DNA of 35,766 nt from Clostridia bacterium (GCA_017452895.1 JAFTLE010000039.1:1-35766); one strand, 5' to 3'. Counted from the stretch's first letter, positions 7,993 to 16,160 are shown. Notes: generated by a model not told the origin, from the sequence alone. Numbers and translations are program-made.

Positions 7993-9351
7993 TTATTCAA
8001 GCGGCAGATACGAAAAAACAGAATTTACGTTTCCCGCTCCCATCACGATCACGGTATCGCCCGCCCGTGCCGTCTCAAGGATCCAGGACGCAGCACTGGA
8101 TGCATCCTGCAACAAAGGCGCGCCAACGGCGGCAGCAAGTGCGAGATCTGCCCCCTCTGCTTCTCTTTCACGCGCCGCAAAGATCGGCAAGAGCGCAACG
8201 GAATCCGCAAGCGAAAGCGCCGCGGCAAATTCCTTTTCAAAATGTTGAGTACGGGTATATGTATGCGATTGAAACAAGCAGATCAGGTGTCCCCCCGTGC
8301 GAATGCGCGCCGCCCGCAGGGATGCGCGAATCTCACTCGGATGGTGCGCGTAATCATCATAAAACAGGATGCCGCCCATTCTGCCCTTATACTCCATTCG
8401 GCGCGATACGCCGCGAAATTCCGCAAGCGCCGACGCCGCATCCCGTGGCGGTACGCCAATGGCATGACAAGCGGCGATCGCCGCGAGCGCATTTTGTAAA
8501 TTGTATCTTCCGTTTTGCGACAGATATCCGTCCGTGATCCTCTCTCCCCGTCGATACAGGGTAAAACAGAGCCCATTTGCCGTCTCCGTAACGTTCTTCG
8601 CAAAATAATCAGCCCCTTGATCTCGGTCACCGAAGGAAAGCGTTTTTCCCTTGACGATGCTTTTCAGCCCCTCGTCTTCCCTATTGTATACACAAAGCTC
8701 CGCCTTGTCTGCATAGCGTGCGAAGGAATCGGATAGCTGCGCCTCGCTTTTGAAGTAGTCGGTGTGGTCGAGCTCCATATTCAAGGCGAGAGCCACCGTT
8801 GGCTCAAGCGCAAGAAAGGCATCCTTGTATTCACACGCTTCAACGACGGCAATGCTACCGTTTCCAAAATACGCGGCACTGCCGAATGTCGTCATTTCCG
8901 CGCCGCATATCACCAACGGAGAAAGCCCCTGCCGATATAGGATCTCGCCGATCATTGCGGTCGTCGTGCTTTTTCCGTGTGTTCCCGCTACCGTGATCCG
9001 CGTGCGGTACGGCTTCATCAGCCAGGCAAGGTAATTGGCACGCGAAAAAAGCGGAATGCCGCGTTCTTTTGCCGCCGCGTATTCGGGATTGTCCCCACCG
9101 ATCGCGACCGTAAAAACGATCACGTCTGCCCCATCGATATTCTCTGCTCGGTGCTCCGAAAAGACCCGCTCGCAAAACGCTAAGGAACCCCCTATATGAT
9201 CCGATCCGAAGACCGAGTATCCCAGTCTTTTCGTCCATTCGGCAAGCACGCGCATGGAAACGCCACCGATCCCTATGAAAAAAACGCGTCCCGCCTTTTG
9301 CATAACCGCATCAATTTCGTCCGTAGGGTAAAAAGTGTGTTCAATCGCCAT
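7993..9351 (-). CDS. murC: UDP-N-acetylmuramate--L-alanine ligase
   Basis: A 452-residue Mur ligase that adds the first amino acid, L-alanine, to UDP-MurNAc in the cytoplasm. The N-terminal UDP-substrate loop FFIGIGGVSM is at about 24-33 and the ATP P-loop GTHGKST at 123-129. Later family blocks such as ELDHTDYF, the NLQNALAAIAAC helix and YDDYAHHPSEIRA are all present. The length is normal. The start ATG has GGGGAGG and GAGG sequences just upstream. spoVG is transcribed divergently from the 150-base gap. Together with dapA, dapB, the PBP and the CsaB fusion, it gives this window a strong cell-wall content. Confidence 0.97.
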   Translation of the reverse strand: MAIEHTFYPTDEIDAVMQKAGRVFFIGIGGVSMRVLAEWTKRLGYSVFGSDHIGGSLAFCERVFSEHRAENIDGADVIVFTVAIGGDNPEYAAAKERGIPLFSRANYLAWLMKPYRTRITVAGTHGKSTTTAMIGEILYRQGLSPLVICGAEMTTFGSAAYFGNGSIAVVEACEYKDAFLALEPTVALALNMELDHTDYFKSEAQLSDSFARYADKAELCVYNREDEGLKSIVKGKTLSFGDRDQGADYFAKNVTETANGLCFTLYRRGERITDGYLSQNGRYNLQNALAAIAACHAIGVPPRDAASALAEFRGVSRRMEYKGRMGGILFYDDYAHHPSEIRASLRAARIRTGGHLICLFQSHTYTRTQHFEKEFAAALSLADSVALLPIFAAREREAEGADLALAAAVGAPLLQDASSAASWILETARAGDTVIVMGAGNVNSVFSYLPLE

Positions 9352-9501
9352 TGCCTCGTCAAGCCTCCCCGTTCTTTTTAATTAAAATATCTCGCACCGT
9401 CCGCAAATATTCCTCAAGTGCTGAATAAAAGCATCCCGAAGAAGTGATAATACTGTCAACCATCTCAAATCCAACACGAATACAGAAAGGACGTAAGGCT
9501 T

Positions 9502-9804
9502 ATGAAAATCACAGACATTAAGATCCGCAAATTTTTTGAGGAAGGACCGATGAAGGCGATCGTATCGGTCACCATTGACGATGCGCTTGCCGTGCACGAT
9601 ATCAAGGTCATCTACGCAAGAGACCGCTATTTCATCGTGATGCCCTCGCGCAAAAATCCGGACGGAACATACCGTGATATCGTTCATCCCATCAACGCAG
9701 GCTTCCGAGCGGAGCTGGAGAGCGCGGTCATCGACGCGTACAACGTACAGCTTGTTGCAATCGAGGAGGATGCCGAGCATCTCTCCACCACCGCAATGAT
9801 CTGA
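9502..9804 (+). CDS. spoVG: SpoVG, RNA-binding regulator
   Basis: A 100-residue SpoVG homologue, full length. The typical start MKITDIKIRKF, the segment DALAVHDIKVI and the MPSRK...YRDIVHPI block are all seen. SpoVG proteins are widespread in Firmicutes; they affect septation, sporulation and virulence or envelope genes and are reported to bind nucleic acid. The ATG follows AGAAAGGA at a somewhat long distance. A GATAAT box lies at 9446-9451 in the upstream gap but no good -35 box was found, and a sigma-H promoter like that of Bacillus spoVG could not be recognised with confidence. The gene ends in a strong hairpin that lies directly before the next start codon. Confidence 0.96.
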   Translation: MKITDIKIRKFFEEGPMKAIVSVTIDDALAVHDIKVIYARDRYFIVMPSRKNPDGTYRDIVHPINAGFRAELESAVIDAYNVQLVAIEEDAEHLSTTAMI

Positions 9805-9810
9805 GAAAGG

Positions 9811-9843
9811 AAAAGGAATCGGCGTGCCGATTCCTTTTTTATT
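9811..9843 (+). terminator. Intrinsic terminator after spoVG
   Basis: A perfect 12-bp stem (9811-9822 with 9827-9838), CGTG loop, then TT and an AT-rich run. It starts 7 bases after the spoVG stop and ends only 8 bases before the next start codon. Confidence 0.85.
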
Positions 9844-9846
9844 AAG

Positions 9847-11895
9847 ATGAAAATTCTGATGGTTACCTCCTCGCTCGACACGGGCGGTGCGGAAACGCAT
9901 ATTTTCGAGCTATCGCGTGCTCTTTTGAAAATGGGGCACAGCGTAAGCGTATTATCGGGTGGCGGCACACTCGTTTCAGCGTTCGGTGCGGCGGGGATCG
10001 AAACACACATTTTACCGCTTGCGCGCAAGACCCCCGCGGCGATCCTTCGCTCGCTTTTCGGCATTCGTCGCATCCTGCGCCACGGTGACTATGACGTCGT
10101 TCACGCACACGCAAGGCTTCCTGCCTTTTATCTCTCTTTTTTTCGTCGCATCCCGCTCTTTGTGACGACCGCACATTGGGTATTCCGTACAGATCCGCTT
10201 CACCGTTTTTTATCGCGTTGGGGGCAAAAAACGCTTGCTGTCAGCCCCGATATTGCGCAATATCTTCGGCAGAATTATCGGCTTTCAAAAGGACGGATCC
10301 ATTTGACAGTAAACGGAATCGACACCAATCGTTTCTATCAAGAGAGATCTTCTGCCTTGAATGATCCTGTTGTTTTGAATGTTTCGAGGCTTGATTCAGG
10401 CAGATCGGACGCAGCGGGGAGATTGATTGAAATTGCCGAAAGGCTCGCTCTCCGCTATCCCTGCATCAGGCTTTTGATCGTTGGCGGCGGTAGTGAAGAG
10501 GGGATGCTCCGCGCACGCGCCGACGCGATCAACGCGCAGCTGGGAAGGACCGTCGTCACCTTGACGGGTGCCGTCGTAGATCCGCTGCCCTATTTACGAA
10601 GCGCAACGCTATTCGTGGGTGTATCGCGTGCCGCGCTGGAGGCGATGTCCTGCAGTCTTCCCGTCATCCTTTGCGGGGACGAGGGTTACCGATCGATTTT
10701 CACCCCAAGCGATGCCGTAGCAGTCGATACCAATTTTTGTTGCCGTGCATCAAGTCTCCCCGATAACGACCGACTGTTTGAGGATATTTGTACGCTTCTT
10801 GAAGACGCGCCGCTTCGTCAAAAACTCGGCGAGGATAACCGCCGCTATATTCATGAACGCTTCAAGGCGGAAAGAATGGCAAACGATGCCGTTTCAGTCT
10901 ACACCTCTCTCCCCCACAAAAAAGGCGGCGAACGCATTTTGCTCGCTGGCTTTTACGGTGGCGGAAACCTTGGCGATGAGGCGATGCTCGCGGGCATCCT
11001 TCAAATGCTGTCAGACAGTGCCGAGCGCGTGACCGTCCTCTCGCGCACCCCGCGCAAAACGCGCAGGGCATACGGCATTTTTGCCGCGGGGCATCTCTCC
11101 TTTCTCCTTATGCTTTGTTTTGGAAAATACGACCGATTGATCCTCGGCGGCGGCAACCTTTTACAGGATATTACAAGCAGGCGCTCACTCTTTTTCTATC
11201 TTCTTTTGCTACGGATCGCAAGGCATCGGGGGCGACGCTTTACACTTTACGGTGGCATTGGTCCACTATCGGCAAAGGGAGAGCAAAAGGCTATTCCTCT
11301 GCTCGCCGCGGCAGAGCGCATCTATCTGCGTACAGAGGTTGACCGCGCCTATCTTAAATGTCTTCTTCCCGACGCATCCTCCTATCTCCTTCCCGATCCC
11401 GCTCTGCTCCTGACACCACCGCAGAGAAAGGGCGCCTCACTTGTTTTGATCGCGCCAAAAAATGGAACGGAGGTTACGCCCACACTCGTCGCTTTTCTTC
11501 GCCGGCTTCAGCTTACGCCGATCCTTCTTTCAATGTCGGAAAGCGATGTCAAGGGCGTCAGATCACTCGCAAAGAAGCTACAAATACAGACGTGCTGCCC
11601 CTCCTCGGTAGAAAAGCTACAGGCTCTGTTTTCAAGTGCCCGACTCGTCGTCAGTGCGCGCTTACACGCGGCGATTCTCGCACTGAACAGCGGAACGCCT
11701 GCAGTCCTTCTTTCAGACAACGGAAAATGCGATGCGATGGCAGAGCTTGTCGCTTCCTTGAGCGAGAAGCCGCCGATCGTCAGCGCTCCGCCCAATCGGC
11801 TTGAAGATGTAATCACGCAAATTTTATCGCAAAAAAACACCGCGAAAGAAGTGCGACAGACGCTTCTTCAGGCAATCAAAAAAGCCCAACTGTAA
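9847..11895 (+). CDS. Glycosyltransferase GT4 - CsaB-type pyruvyl transferase fusion
   Basis: A 682-residue two-domain protein. Residues 1-355 form a GT4-type glycosyltransferase: start MKILMVTSSLDTGGAETH, VVHAHARLP near 85-92, VNGIDTNRF near 155-163 and LEAMSCSLPVI near 264-274. Residues 362-682 match the polysaccharide pyruvyl transferase family (CsaB): GFYGGGNLGDEAML (368-381), LILGGGNLLQD, a YGGIGPLS block and SARLHAAILALNSGTP. CsaB-type enzymes pyruvylate secondary cell-wall polymer, which anchors SLH-domain surface proteins. The fusion suggests that sugar addition and pyruvylation of one polymer are coupled. No signal peptide is seen. No normal ribosome binding site lies within 15 bases of the ATG; a GAGAAAGG lies before the spoVG hairpin. 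The stop codon is inside a bidirectional terminator shared with gpsA. Confidence 0.88.
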   Translation: MKILMVTSSLDTGGAETHIFELSRALLKMGHSVSVLSGGGTLVSAFGAAGIETHILPLARKTPAAILRSLFGIRRILRHGDYDVVHAHARLPAFYLSFFRRIPLFVTTAHWVFRTDPLHRFLSRWGQKTLAVSPDIAQYLRQNYRLSKGRIHLTVNGIDTNRFYQERSSALNDPVVLNVSRLDSGRSDAAGRLIEIAERLALRYPCIRLLIVGGGSEEGMLRARADAINAQLGRTVVTLTGAVVDPLPYLRSATLFVGVSRAALEAMSCSLPVILCGDEGYRSIFTPSDAVAVDTNFCCRASSLPDNDRLFEDICTLLEDAPLRQKLGEDNRRYIHERFKAERMANDAVSVYTSLPHKKGGERILLAGFYGGGNLGDEAMLAGILQMLSDSAERVTVLSRTPRKTRRAYGIFAAGHLSFLLMLCFGKYDRLILGGGNLLQDITSRRSLFFYLLLLRIARHRGRRFTLYGGIGPLSAKGEQKAIPLLAAAERIYLRTEVDRAYLKCLLPDASSYLLPDPALLLTPPQRKGASLVLIAPKNGTEVTPTLVAFLRRLQLTPILLSMSESDVKGVRSLAKKLQIQTCCPSSVEKLQALFSSARLVVSARLHAAILALNSGTPAVLLSDNGKCDAMAELVASLSEKPPIVSAPPNRLEDVITQILSQKNTAKEVRQTLLQAIKKAQL

Positions 11896-11909
11896 GGTTG
11901 AGCTTTTTT
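11878..11909. terminator. Bidirectional terminator between the CsaB fusion gene and gpsA
   Basis: An A-rich left arm (11878-11890) pairs with a T-rich right arm (11897-11909), with one mismatch and a 6-base loop. The A and T runs give a U tail in both directions, suiting two convergent genes. It includes the stop codon of the plus-strand gene. Confidence 0.85.
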
Positions 11910-11912
11910 CTT

Positions 11913-12905
11913 TTATTCCGCCTTCAGGGGGCGACCCATGATCTCGCGGATCATCTGACTCGGCTCCGTATCCTCGAACAGAATGCGGTAAACGCTGTCG
12001 ACGATCGGCATTTCAATTCCGTTGCTTGCGGCATCCTCGTGTACCGACTTGCAACTGTTGATTCCCTCAACGGTATGCGTGTTTTCCTTTAGGACTGCGG
12101 AGGAATTTGCGCGTCCCACCGAAAGACCCGCCCGGTAGTTACGCGAATGCGGGCTGAAGCAGGTAACGATTAAGTCGCCGACGCCTGTCAGACCGAAGAA
12201 GGTCTCACGCCGTCCGCCCTTGTACACGCCGTATCGTACCATTTCGCAAAGGCCGCGTGTAATGAGTGCCGCCTTCGCATTGTCACCGTAGCCCTGTCCT
12301 TCGAGAATACCCGACGCGATCGCGATCACATTTTTGATCGCGACACCGTACTCCGCCCCGATCTCATCGGTCGAGACGTACACACGCAGGTATGCGTTCG
12401 AAAAGAGCGTCTGCACCTGTTTTGCGACCGCTTCGTAAAGCGAGACCGCGCAGACAGAGGTCAGCTTTCTCAAGATAACCTCCTCTGCGTGGCTCGGACC
12501 GATGATCGAGGCAAAGCCGCCGTAGGGCGTATCGCCAAGTGCGGAGCGCACCGCGTCGCTGATCCTGCGGTTGGTTTCACGCTCGAAGCCCTTGCTGGCA
12601 TTCACAATGACGGTATCAGGTCGGATATACGGCAAGACCAACTGCATCACGCTCGGGACTGCCTGTGTCGGCACGGCGATCACAAACAGATCGCCGTATG
12701 AAGCAAGATCCGTGAGGCGATCGGTCGCGTGCAAAAGCGGCGTTACGGGTGCATCGGCAAAAAACTGCGTGTTTTTGTGCCTGAGATTAATATCGTCGAT
12801 CTGCGCGCGGACGTTTCCGTAAATGAGCACGTCGTGCCCATTGTCGCAAAGCACCTGACCGAGTGCCGTTCCCCAGCTTCCGCTGCCAAGAATTCCTATT
12901 TTCAC
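11913..12905 (-). CDS. gpsA: NAD(P)H-dependent glycerol-3-phosphate dehydrogenase
   Basis: A 330-residue enzyme that reduces dihydroxyacetone phosphate to sn-glycerol 3-phosphate for phospholipid synthesis. The Rossmann loop GILGSGSWGTAL is at residues 3-14. Other family blocks are VNASKGFE, IIGPSHAEEV, the catalytic-lysine segment EYGVAIKNVIAIASGI and the GVGDLIVTCFSPHSRN segment. The start codon is GTG, with AAGGAG six bases upstream; an ATG overlapping it is in another frame. It follows the dCMP deaminase gene by 9 bases and probably shares its promoter. Confidence 0.96.
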   Translation of the reverse strand: MKIGILGSGSWGTALGQVLCDNGHDVLIYGNVRAQIDDINLRHKNTQFFADAPVTPLLHATDRLTDLASYGDLFVIAVPTQAVPSVMQLVLPYIRPDTVIVNASKGFERETNRRISDAVRSALGDTPYGGFASIIGPSHAEEVILRKLTSVCAVSLYEAVAKQVQTLFSNAYLRVYVSTDEIGAEYGVAIKNVIAIASGILEGQGYGDNAKAALITRGLCEMVRYGVYKGGRRETFFGLTGVGDLIVTCFSPHSRNYRAGLSVGRANSSAVLKENTHTVEGINSCKSVHEDAASNGIEMPIVDSVYRILFEDTEPSQMIREIMGRPLKAE

Positions 12906-12914
12906 ATTTTCTCC

Positions 12915-13400
12915 TTATTTTTCAACATCAAAGCTGAGAACGATCTCCGAGCGCGTCGCGGAAAGCTTCGTCAACGTAACCCCTGCTGCCTTCAGCATTC
13001 TCTTAGACGCAATATTCATAGGAGTTCCATCATATTTGTCGGAAAGATACACGACCTCGCGGATACCCGCCTGAATGATCGCCTTCGCACATTCGTTACA
13101 GGGAAAAAGCCCTACATAGATGCGTGCGCCTGCCGTCGTCTTTCCACGCGTATTCAGAATCGCGTTCAGCTCTGCATGAACGACGTACGGATATTTCGTA
13201 TCCTCGCCCTCACGCGCCCAGGGGAAGGCATCGTCAGAGCAGCCTGCGGGAAATCCGTTGTAGCCGATCGACAGAATGCGGTTATCGCTGTCAACGATAC
13301 AAGCCCCGACCTGTGTGTTGGGATCCTTACTGCGCTGTGCTGCAAGCAAAGATACCCCCATAAAGTATTCGTCCCATGAAATATATTCTTTTCTTTTCAT
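12915..13400 (-). CDS. dCMP deaminase (ComEB-type)
   Basis: A 161-residue zinc-dependent cytidine/deoxycytidylate deaminase. The active site is seen as HAELNAIL (zinc histidine and catalytic glutamate) and PCNECAKAI (zinc cysteines). The N-terminal block FMGVSLLAAQRSKDPNTQVGA is typical of ComEB-like dCMP deaminases, which supply dUMP for thymidylate synthesis. I use the ATG at 13400, with GAGGA upstream. The open frame extends to 13505, but that would start upstream of the promoter at 13444-13472 and adds an unconserved leader. It is the first gene of a short operon with gpsA. Confidence 0.92.
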   Translation of the reverse strand: MKRKEYISWDEYFMGVSLLAAQRSKDPNTQVGACIVDSDNRILSIGYNGFPAGCSDDAFPWAREGEDTKYPYVVHAELNAILNTRGKTTAGARIYVGLFPCNECAKAIIQAGIREVVYLSDKYDGTPMNIASKRMLKAAGVTLTKLSATRSEIVLSFDVEK

Positions 13401-13443
13401 AAAACAGTCCTCGATCATTCGTAATGTCTTTTCTTTAAATCGT

Positions 13444-13472
13444 ATTTTACCACAAATTCTTCCTGCTGTCAA
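13444..13472 (-). promoter_or_regulatory. Sigma-A promoter of the dCMP deaminase-gpsA operon
   Basis: Minus strand TTGACA (13472-13467), 17-base spacer, TAAAAT (13449-13444). It sits 44 bases upstream of the chosen ATG and argues against the longer open frame. Confidence 0.85.
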
Positions 13473-13500
13473 GTTGCCTGTTTTGTTGCCGGATCCAGTC

Positions 13501-13634
13501 CGCAAGCCTTCGGCAATCTTAATTTCTTGAGTTGAATTTCTTAAATATAATTATACCCCTGATTCTCCTCGCTATCACATAGAATCGAGCGAGTGTTTCG
13601 CCGAAGAATTTTCCAAAGAATACTTCTAAAGGGG
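13501..13634. other. AT-rich intergenic stretch with interleaved inverted repeats
   Basis: No gene was recognised here. GATTCT (13561-13566) can pair with AGAATC (13581-13586) and CTCGCT (13568-13573) with AGCGAG (13588-13593). The two pairings interleave, as in an H-type pseudoknot. CCCCT near 13556 and AGGGG near 13630 bracket the stretch. It may be a dispersed repeat, a relic or a structured RNA. Stop codons interrupt every reading frame that looked coding. Confidence 0.35.
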
Positions 13635-13663
13635 TTGCTTTTTTCTGTATTAGAATGTATAAT
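13635..13663 (+). promoter_or_regulatory. Probable promoter of the GIY-YIG gene
   Basis: TATAAT at 13658-13663 is exact; the -35 box TTGCTT (13635-13640) is weak, with a 17-base spacer. It lies about 35 bases before the start codon. Confidence 0.55.
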
Positions 13664-13697
13664 AATTAAGTTATTGTAAAGCGAAGGGGGAGGCGTG

Positions 13698-14072
13698 ATG
13701 GATCACTATCTTTACATGGTGCTTTGTGACGATAAAAGCATCTATACGGGCACTGCCGCCGACTACCTGCGCCGCATCGGGGAGCACGCCACGCATGCGC
13801 CCTGCTGTGCCAAATATACGCGTAGCCGTAACGTCGTTTCCGTCGGGGCTGTCTGGCGGTGCGCGAGCAGGTCCGATGCGCTGAAATACGAGCATGCGGT
13901 CAAAACGCTCACAAGACCCGAAAAGCTGCGACTTCTCGCCTCCCCCACCTTGCTCGGCACTTCTCTTTTTACGGGATTGACGGAGCGGATCCCAACGCCG
14001 CTTTCCCCTCCCACGCTTGAGGAATGTGTTGCCACCGTGAAAAAACGCGAAAAAGTTTCAAAACCGTCTTGA
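13698..14072 (+). CDS. GIY-YIG nuclease domain protein (YhbQ/UPF0213-like)
   Basis: A 124-residue protein with a stand-alone GIY-YIG domain in its first 80 residues. The first motif is YLYMVLCDDKSIYTG, followed by LRRIGEH with the conserved arginine, the KYTRSR segment and EHAVKTLTR with the expected glutamate. Small single-domain members of this family are common in Firmicutes; they are thought to be DNA-binding or nuclease proteins but most have no proven role. The remaining 40 residues are basic and proline-rich. The ATG at 13698 has GGAGG four bases upstream; a GTG one codon earlier is too close to that site. Its stop codon overlaps the promoter of the histidine operon. Confidence 0.85.
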   Translation: MDHYLYMVLCDDKSIYTGTAADYLRRIGEHATHAPCCAKYTRSRNVVSVGAVWRCASRSDALKYEHAVKTLTRPEKLRLLASPTLLGTSLFTGLTERIPTPLSPPTLEECVATVKKREKVSKPS

Positions 14073-14097
14073 CAAACGCTATACGGCATGCTATACT
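14069..14097 (+). promoter_or_regulatory. Sigma-A promoter of the histidine operon, with repeats
   Basis: TTGACA (14069-14074), 17-base spacer, TATACT (14092-14097). A direct repeat GCTATAC occurs at 14078-14084 and 14090-14096, the second copy covering the -10 box, and GATAAAGC is repeated in tandem at 14105-14120. These may be operator sites for the YerC protein encoded next; that link is inferred. Confidence 0.82.
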
Positions 14098-14140
14098 TTA
14101 CCAAGATAAAGCGATAAAGCGATGAATTCGGAGGACCGAT

Positions 14141-14431
14141 ATGAAAAAATATCACACGAAAGAGCTTGACGAGCTGTTTGAGGCGATCCTTGCACTCGAA
14201 ACGCGTGAGGAGTGCTATCTGTTTTTTGAGGATGTTTGCACGATCAAGGAGCTGCGCGACATCTCCCAGCGACTTAAAACCGCAAAAATGCTGGCACAAG
14301 GCGCAAACTATGCCGAGATCGGTAAGGTCACGGGCATGAGCACCGCAACGATCAGCCGTGTCAGTAAATGTCTCGAATACGGCGGCGGCGGTTACCAAAC
14401 GATCATTGACCGATTGAAGGAGCAGGACTGA
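14141..14431 (+). CDS. yerC: YerC/YecD family TrpR-like regulator
   Basis: A 96-residue DNA-binding protein of the TrpR superfamily, YerC/YecD type. Residues 30-95 carry the signature TIKELRDISQRLKTAKML followed by a helix-turn-helix, YAEIGKVTGMSTATISRVSKCL. Proteins of this type near his genes have been proposed as histidine-responsive repressors in Firmicutes (called HisR). Here it is the first gene of the his operon and its stop codon overlaps the hisZ start, so autoregulation of the whole operon is a reasonable inference. The promoter-proximal repeats at 14078-14120 are the obvious candidate binding sites. The ribosome binding site is CGGAGGA. Confidence 0.9.
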   Translation: MKKYHTKELDELFEAILALETREECYLFFEDVCTIKELRDISQRLKTAKMLAQGANYAEIGKVTGMSTATISRVSKCLEYGGGGYQTIIDRLKEQD

Positions 14432-15534
14432 TGGAAGAAAAATTATTAAAGAACGAGGAAAGAGCGGTTTTTGCTCTTCGCGCCCTTTACCGTCAGTACG
14501 GCTATCTTCCCTTCAAGATGAGCAAATTTGAGGAATATGATCTGTACGTACGCAACAAGGATTTTCTGATCAGTGACCGCATCATCACCTTCAATGACAC
14601 CAATGGAAAGCTGATGGCGCTGAAGCCCGACGTTACGCTCTCCATCGTCAAAAACGGCGAGGATCTTTCGGGGGTCAAGCAGAAGGTCTACTACAACGAA
14701 AACGTTTACCGCGTTTCGGGAAGCACGCATCAGTATAAGGAAATTATGCAGACGGGACTCGAGTGCATCGGCGACATTGATGCCTACGATATCTTTGAGG
14801 TTGTCAGCCTTGCCGCAAAGAGCCTTCAGCTGATTTCCCCCGATTTTGTTCTCGATATCTCTCACCTCGGGCTTTTGAATTCTATTTTCAATCAAATCAA
14901 TGCGTCCGAGCTGTTTCGCCGTGAGGTTTCGCAGGCACTCTCCGAAAAAAACAGCCACGATATTCTCCGTCTTTGCGAAAAGCACGGCGTGTCGGATGAC
15001 GTCAAATCGATGCTGACCGAGTTTGTCGGTATTTACGGAACGAAAGACACCGTTTTAGCACGCCTGAAGCCGCTTTGTATCAATGAAGAGGCAAAGGCGG
15101 CATATGCCGAGCTTGCGACACTTGCCGCGCTCTTCTCCGCTACCGATTACGCCGATCGCATCCGCTTCGACTTCTCGATTGTCAGCGACGGCAATTATTA
15201 CAACGGTATCGTCTTCAAGGGCTTCCTCAACGGGATTTGTGAGGGAGTGCTTTCGGGCGGTCAGTACGATAACCTACTGCACCGTATGGGCAGACGTGCG
15301 GGTGCTGTCGGCTTTGCGCTCTATCTAGATCTTTTGGAGGAGTTGAATGCCGTCAAGAACGAATTTGACGTGGATATCCTGATCCTTTATGACGAAGATA
15401 CCGATCTTTCCGAGCTTGTCAGCACATGTAAGGAGCTGACCGACGGCGGAAAATGCGTCAGCGCGCAGAAGGCGTTCCCCCCGAAGCTGCGCTATCGCGA
15501 GCTTATAGACTTAACACGAGGAAACAGATCATGA
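14431..15534 (+). CDS. hisZ: ATP phosphoribosyltransferase regulatory subunit
   Basis: A 367-residue histidyl-tRNA synthetase-like protein without synthetase activity that binds the short HisG and makes it active and histidine-sensitive. The class II core is seen as LMALKPDVTLSIVK and VYRVSGSTHQYKEIMQTGLECIG; the late segment GGQYDNLLHRMGRRAGAVGFALYLD matches the synthetase motif 3 region. There is no anticodon-binding domain, as expected for HisZ and unlike true HisRS. It lies directly before the short hisG, sharing an ATGA overlap, which supports the assignment. Confidence 0.93.
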   Translation: MEEKLLKNEERAVFALRALYRQYGYLPFKMSKFEEYDLYVRNKDFLISDRIITFNDTNGKLMALKPDVTLSIVKNGEDLSGVKQKVYYNENVYRVSGSTHQYKEIMQTGLECIGDIDAYDIFEVVSLAAKSLQLISPDFVLDISHLGLLNSIFNQINASELFRREVSQALSEKNSHDILRLCEKHGVSDDVKSMLTEFVGIYGTKDTVLARLKPLCINEEAKAAYAELATLAALFSATDYADRIRFDFSIVSDGNYYNGIVFKGFLNGICEGVLSGGQYDNLLHRMGRRAGAVGFALYLDLLEELNAVKNEFDVDILILYDEDTDLSELVSTCKELTDGGKCVSAQKAFPPKLRYRELIDLTRGNRS

Positions 15535-16160
15535 TCAACATAGCATTACCGAAGGGCAGACTCGGCGAGAAGGTATACGCCATGTTTGAGGCGGCAGGCT
15601 ACGAGTGCCCCTCGATCAAGGAAAACAACCGAAAGCTGATATTCGAAAACACCGAAAAGCAGGTGCGTTACTTCTGGGTCAAGCCCTCTGACGTTTCGAT
15701 CTACGTTGAACGCGGAGCTGCCGATATCGGCGTTGCGGGCAAGGATATTCTGCTGGAATACACGCCCGACGTTTACGAGCTGCTCGATCTCAATCTCGGT
15801 CGTTGCCGTATGGCGGTTGCCGCAAGGCGCGGCTTCCACGACGACGGCGAGCGCACCCTGAAGGTCGCCACAAAATTTACGAACATTGCCGCAGGGCACT
15901 ATGCGTCGCGCGGGCGTGAGATCGACATCATCAAGCTCAACGGCTCGATCGAGCTTGCCCCGATCCTCGGTCTTTCCGACGTGATCGTGGATATCGTTGA
16001 AACGGGCACGACTCTGAAGGAAAACGATCTTGATGTAATCGAAACCGTCGTTCCGATCAGCGCACGTCTGATCGTCAACAAGGCAAGCTTTAAATTCAAG
16101 ACCGAGAAAATTGAAAATATCGTACGCAGCATGAAGGAACAGGTGAAAAACGATGATTAA
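15531..16160 (+). CDS. hisG: ATP phosphoribosyltransferase, short form
   Basis: A 209-residue catalytic subunit for the first step of histidine synthesis, joining ATP and PRPP. It is the short form that lacks the C-terminal regulatory domain and depends on HisZ, encoded just upstream. Signature segments are IALPKGRLGEKV at the N-terminus, RGAADIGVAGKD and, later, LGLSDVIVDIVETGTTLKEN, the PRPP-binding block. The ATG at 15531 has CGAGGAA upstream and overlaps the hisZ stop; the longer open frame from 15453 lies inside hisZ and is not used. It overlaps hisD by 8 bases. Confidence 0.96.
   Translation: MINIALPKGRLGEKVYAMFEAAGYECPSIKENNRKLIFENTEKQVRYFWVKPSDVSIYVERGAADIGVAGKDILLEYTPDVYELLDLNLGRCRMAVAARRGFHDDGERTLKVATKFTNIAAGHYASRGREIDIIKLNGSIELAPILGLSDVIVDIVETGTTLKENDLDVIETVVPISARLIVNKASFKFKTEKIENIVRSMKEQVKNDD

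Noticed and set aside
13401..13505. Longer dCMP deaminase starting at 13505
   Set aside because: The frame would begin upstream of an excellent promoter (13444-13472), so that start could not be on the transcript.
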